This document shows positions 62,767 to 64,000 of a stretch of 64,000 nucleotides of DNA, piece by piece. Both the position numbers and the translations under genes were made by a program. This DNA comes from an uncultured beta proteobacterium (GTDB lineage: Bacteria; Pseudomonadota; Gammaproteobacteria; Burkholderiales; Burkholderiaceae_C), in contig CAIKVZ010000240.1 of assembly GCA_903830985.1 (NCBI GenBank), positions 1 to 64,000 on the forward strand, read 5' to 3'. Within the stretch, counting starts at the first letter, position 1. Each line of letters opens with the position of its first letter. Below the pieces are notes generated by a model. That model did not search any database, was not told the DNA's origin, and was given only the letters and a program-made list of their open reading frames with translations.

Positions 62767-64000
62767 GGTCTTGTTCCAATGCATTGCTAATCTGCTGGGT
62801 CAATATGTCCTGCACGAATTCAAAAAACAGGCGTTTTGAATCCAGTCCGCGAAGTTCCTGCTGCAGCGCTTGGGCCTGTCTTGCGTAGCGGGGGTCATGC
62901 AAGATCGCATTCAGGCTATCGCGCAGCTTTGGCTTGACTTCTGATCCCCTCAGTGTGATTCCGGCGCCCGCCTTGGTGATCGCCGCCATGGTCAGGAACT
63001 GGTCCATGTTGATCGGGATGCCCACGACCGGAACCCCTGCGGCCAGTGCCTGGTTCAACGTGGCGTTGCCGCCGTTGCAGACCACGGCGTTGGCGTTCTT
63101 TGCCACCCAATCGCCATCGGCGAAATCGATGATCTTGATATTCGGCGGGGCACTTTCCGGGCACGGGCGACCGGCCATTGCGATCAGTGCGAACACCGGC
63201 ATGGTTCGGACGATTTCGATCAACTGCGGCATCAAATCGTCGGCACCGGAGGACCCGAGCGTGATGTAGAGCAGCGGCTTGTTCCGCTGAAAATCACTCA
63301 GCGCCGGGTCGGGCGCAAACTTGGGCGACCACCAAACCGGGCCGATGAAGCGGTGCGTGGATGGCAAAGCAGCCATCGGCTCCAGCGAGGGCAGATCCAG
63401 GTAGGCGACAAGATCGCCGAAACTGTAGCCTTCCTTTGGCCCCTGCAGTTTGGGAAGGCCGAACTTTTTTCGCATGCGGTTCAAGGGCCGGGCGTTCAGG
63501 TAAAAAAAGAGCGGGCGAAAGCGATCAAACAGCCACTGTGCCAGCTTCACGCCGAACAGCCTTGTGATTGGCAAGTCCGGAACGGGGTAGTCCTGATTCA
63601 GCGAATAGTCGCTCCAGTGGGCGTTCGTCAGGTTCAGCACCGGCACGCCTGATTTGGGCGCGCTCACCGCCAAGGAAACGCGGAAGTCGCCCACGATCAG
63701 GTCGGGCTTTACCTGCGAGATCAGCGCCATGTCCTGCTCGATATAGGCTTGCAACTGCCGCTCGCCGTAAACCGTCCTGCCGGCGGCCAGGGAATCCAAA
63801 AATTCCCGCGTGGAAATCGAGCTCAAAGGCAGACGCGTCATGCCCGTTTTGGGCAGACAAAATTCATAGCGATCATCGCAGGCGAAAAAGACCTCCACTC
63901 CGGGAGACTTGCTCAGTGCCGAAGCCAGAACACCAGAGCGCGCCGGGTGGGCCAGGGTGACGGCTTCCACCATGAACAACACCCTCTTTTTCGGGGCTGA
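62750..64000 (-). CDS. MGT/UGT-type glycosyltransferase (5' end outside window)
   Basis: At least 410 residues of a GT1 (GT-B fold) glycosyltransferase are present. The C-terminal nucleotide-sugar site reads VCNGGNATLNQALAAGVPVVGIPINMDQ, with YITLGSSGADDL before it, and the N-terminal strand is KRVLFMVEAVTLAHPARSG. The frame stays open to the window edge, and residues SAPKK precede the first strand, so the true start probably lies beyond 64000. An internal ATG at 63973 has AAGAGG upstream and cannot be ruled out. The family glycosylates lipids, macrolides or sterols. It is the first visible gene of a set with two methyltransferases. Confidence 0.85.
   Translation of the reverse strand, partial: SAPKKRVLFMVEAVTLAHPARSGVLASALSKSPGVEVFFACDDRYEFCLPKTGMTRLPLSSISTREFLDSLAAGRTVYGERQLQAYIEQDMALISQVKPDLIVGDFRVSLAVSAPKSGVPVLNLTNAHWSDYSLNQDYPVPDLPITRLFGVKLAQWLFDRFRPLFFYLNARPLNRMRKKFGLPKLQGPKEGYSFGDLVAYLDLPSLEPMAALPSTHRFIGPVWWSPKFAPDPALSDFQRNKPLLYITLGSSGADDLMPQLIEIVRTMPVFALIAMAGRPCPESAPPNIKIIDFADGDWVAKNANAVVCNGGNATLNQALAAGVPVVGIPINMDQFLTMAAITKAGAGITLRGSEVKPKLRDSLNAILHDPRYARQAQALQQELRGLDSKRLFFEFVQDILTQQISNALEQDHGDKT

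Overview
The window is GC-rich, densely coded DNA typical of a betaproteobacterium of the Burkholderiales, most likely a Comamonadaceae-type organism. This is an inference from the gene content: a Bug-type tripartite tricarboxylate receptor, LivK-type transporters, Lut-type lactate oxidation, a 3-hydroxybutyrate-oligomer hydrolase, Entner-Doudoroff enzymes, and a ProQ/FinO protein with polyphosphate:AMP phosphotransferase. No phage, insertion sequence, CRISPR array or rRNA was seen. There is one tRNA gene.

Layout. 1-370: an unidentified 3' gene end, tRNA-Gly(CCC) with its terminator, and a promoter. 371-4163: an astacin-like metalloprotease followed 7 bp later by a 990-residue protein combining peptidoglycan-binding, GH19-like, papain-like and alpha/beta-hydrolase parts; this is the least familiar locus in the window. 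4238-5552: a glutaredoxin and an orphan FliA-like sigma factor. 5553-13971: a lactate island, lutA-lutC-lutB-dld-lldP on the minus strand divergent from an LldR-type repressor, with two perfect TGGT-N3-ACCA operators between them. 14069-19285: a large GGDEF/EAL protein and the ElaB/YqjE/YqjK membrane trio. 19298-23120: pdxH, edd-eda, and a hemerythrin behind an FNR-type promoter.

23231-32983: a sigma-54 activator, a clear -24/-12 promoter, a five-gene branched-chain-type ABC transporter, a lipoprotein 3-hydroxybutyrate-oligomer hydrolase and an alpha/beta hydrolase. The simplest reading is one regulon for using extracellular 3-hydroxybutyrate oligomers, although the transporter's substrate is not proven. 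32980-41057: an aldo/keto reductase, ProQ, polyphosphate:AMP phosphotransferase and an RND efflux pair. 41155-47386: a secreted hydrolase, a GDT1 cation transporter, DUF1345 and CDF membrane proteins, a 54-residue membrane peptide, a histidine-kinase-like protein with a decayed ATPase domain, a slipin remnant and a quinone oxidoreductase.

47411-57946: lspA, ileS and ribF, normally adjacent in proteobacteria, are here separated by about 6 kb on the opposite strand (RND pump, solute-binding lipoprotein, Phd/PIN toxin-antitoxin). 58097-61036: an HNH endonuclease, HemG-type flavodoxin, YecA-like SEC-C protein and Bug receptor. 61105-64000: two SAM methyltransferases and a glycosyltransferase running off the right edge, probably a glycosylated-metabolite or glycolipid cluster.

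Start codons were moved from the longest open frame where a ribosome-binding site, an ATGA overlap or family N-terminus favoured another. All functional calls rest on motif recognition by eye; no database search was run.
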